Assembly: GCA_027343695.1 (NCBI GenBank)
Contig: DAHWKJ010000099.1
Span: 1 to 64,000 of the forward strand
Length of the DNA: 64,000 bases
Direction of reading: 5' to 3'
From: Sulfobacillus sp.
GTDB lineage: Bacteria; Bacillota; Sulfobacillia; Sulfobacillales; Sulfobacillaceae
Numbering within the stretch: the stretch's first letter is position 1; the number at the start of each line of letters is the position of its first letter. Shown here piece by piece: positions 63,944-64,000 of this stretch. The notes beneath the pieces are model-generated. The model was given only the letters and a program-made list of their open reading frames with translations. It searched no databases and was not told the DNA's origin. The position numbers and the translations under genes were made by a program.

Positions 63944-64000
63944 CGTGCCCTCCCAGTAGCCGATATAGAACCGCCATACGAACGGCTACCCCTAATTGAA
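63933..64000 (-). CDS. pyrB: Aspartate carbamoyltransferase, C-terminal fragment
   Basis: The last 22 codons of a frame entering from the window edge (upstream end not in the window). Read on the minus strand it gives QLGVAVRMAVLYRLLGG then HDDI and stop at 63933-63935. The GVAVRMAVL-x-R helix is the conserved C-terminus of aspartate carbamoyltransferase, and the operon position is the expected one. Confidence 0.8.
   Translation of the reverse strand, partial: QLGVAVRMAVLYRLLGGHDDI

Noticed and set aside
1-64000. Mobile elements, CRISPR arrays, tRNA and rRNA genes.
   Set aside because: No transposase, integrase or regularly spaced repeats were seen, and no cloverleaf-like or rRNA segments in the intergenic gaps I read.

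Overview
The window looks like chromosome from an endospore-forming, low-temperature-independent Firmicute of the Sulfobacillus/deep Clostridia type (inference). By eye the GC content is moderate (mid-50s %). Coding density is high, many genes start with GTG or TTG behind strong Shine-Dalgarno sites, and gene order follows the Bacillus recG-rpmB-spoVM-prkC-priA-remA chromosomal block. Sporulation markers are scattered through it: SpoVM, PrkA-YhbH-SpoVR, a YIEGIA protein with its small partner, and an alpha/beta-type SASP. I see no insertion sequences, phage genes, CRISPR arrays, tRNAs or rRNAs.

Layout. 1-17.2 kb: a long minus-strand housekeeping block. In transcription order it is remA, rpoZ, coaBC, priA, def, fmt, rsmB, rlmN, prpC, prkC, rsgA, an Rpe-like degenerate protein, a small membrane protein, spoVM, then (after hslO and the divergent rpmB) asp23-like, fakA-like and recG. 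Compared with Bacillus, gmk is missing between remA and rpoZ, thiN is missing next to spoVM, and rpe is replaced by a shortened protein without the catalytic residues. 17.2-22.8 kb: dedA, dapF, a Ca2+-type P-ATPase (YloB-like) and a small membrane protein ending in a clear terminator.

23.0-25.6 kb: a three-gene plus-strand operon with 8-nt gene overlaps (VC1184-type cysteine desulfurase-like protein, SDR, flavin-reductase-like protein), function unknown. 25.6-29.3 kb: a secreted small protein, citrate synthase, a small protein, TetR, a Nudix ADP-ribose pyrophosphatase and a zinc-ribbon membrane protein. 29.4-34.9 kb: the prkA-yhbH-spoVR operon, divergent from the YIEGIA pair. 35-36.8 kb: a membrane-anchored zinc metallopeptidase and two membrane proteins.

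36.9-45.2 kb: minus-strand cluster SASP, creatininase-family amidohydrolase, aspartate aminotransferase, murD, typA and a short dnaE that lacks the PHP metal ligands and the OB domain. 45.4-47.5 kb: a b6f-like menaquinol:cytochrome c reductase operon (Rieske, cytochrome b6, subunit IV/cytochrome c fusion) under a near-consensus promoter whose -10 is covered by a perfect palindrome. 47.5-53.5 kb: CaCA exchanger, trmL, D-amino-acid aminotransferase, pyruvate kinase with a small upstream ORF, and a DHA2 drug exporter. 53.7-55.4 kb: rqcH. 55.4-64.0 kb: the pyrimidine operon pyrB(partial)-pyrC-carA-carB-pyrK-pyrD-pyrF-pyrE, in which nearly every gene overlaps the next.

Main points for a second look: the degenerate Rpe-like protein and missing gmk/thiN, the minimal DnaE, the uncharacterised 23-25.6 kb operon, the YIEGIA pair, and the palindrome over the qcr promoter.
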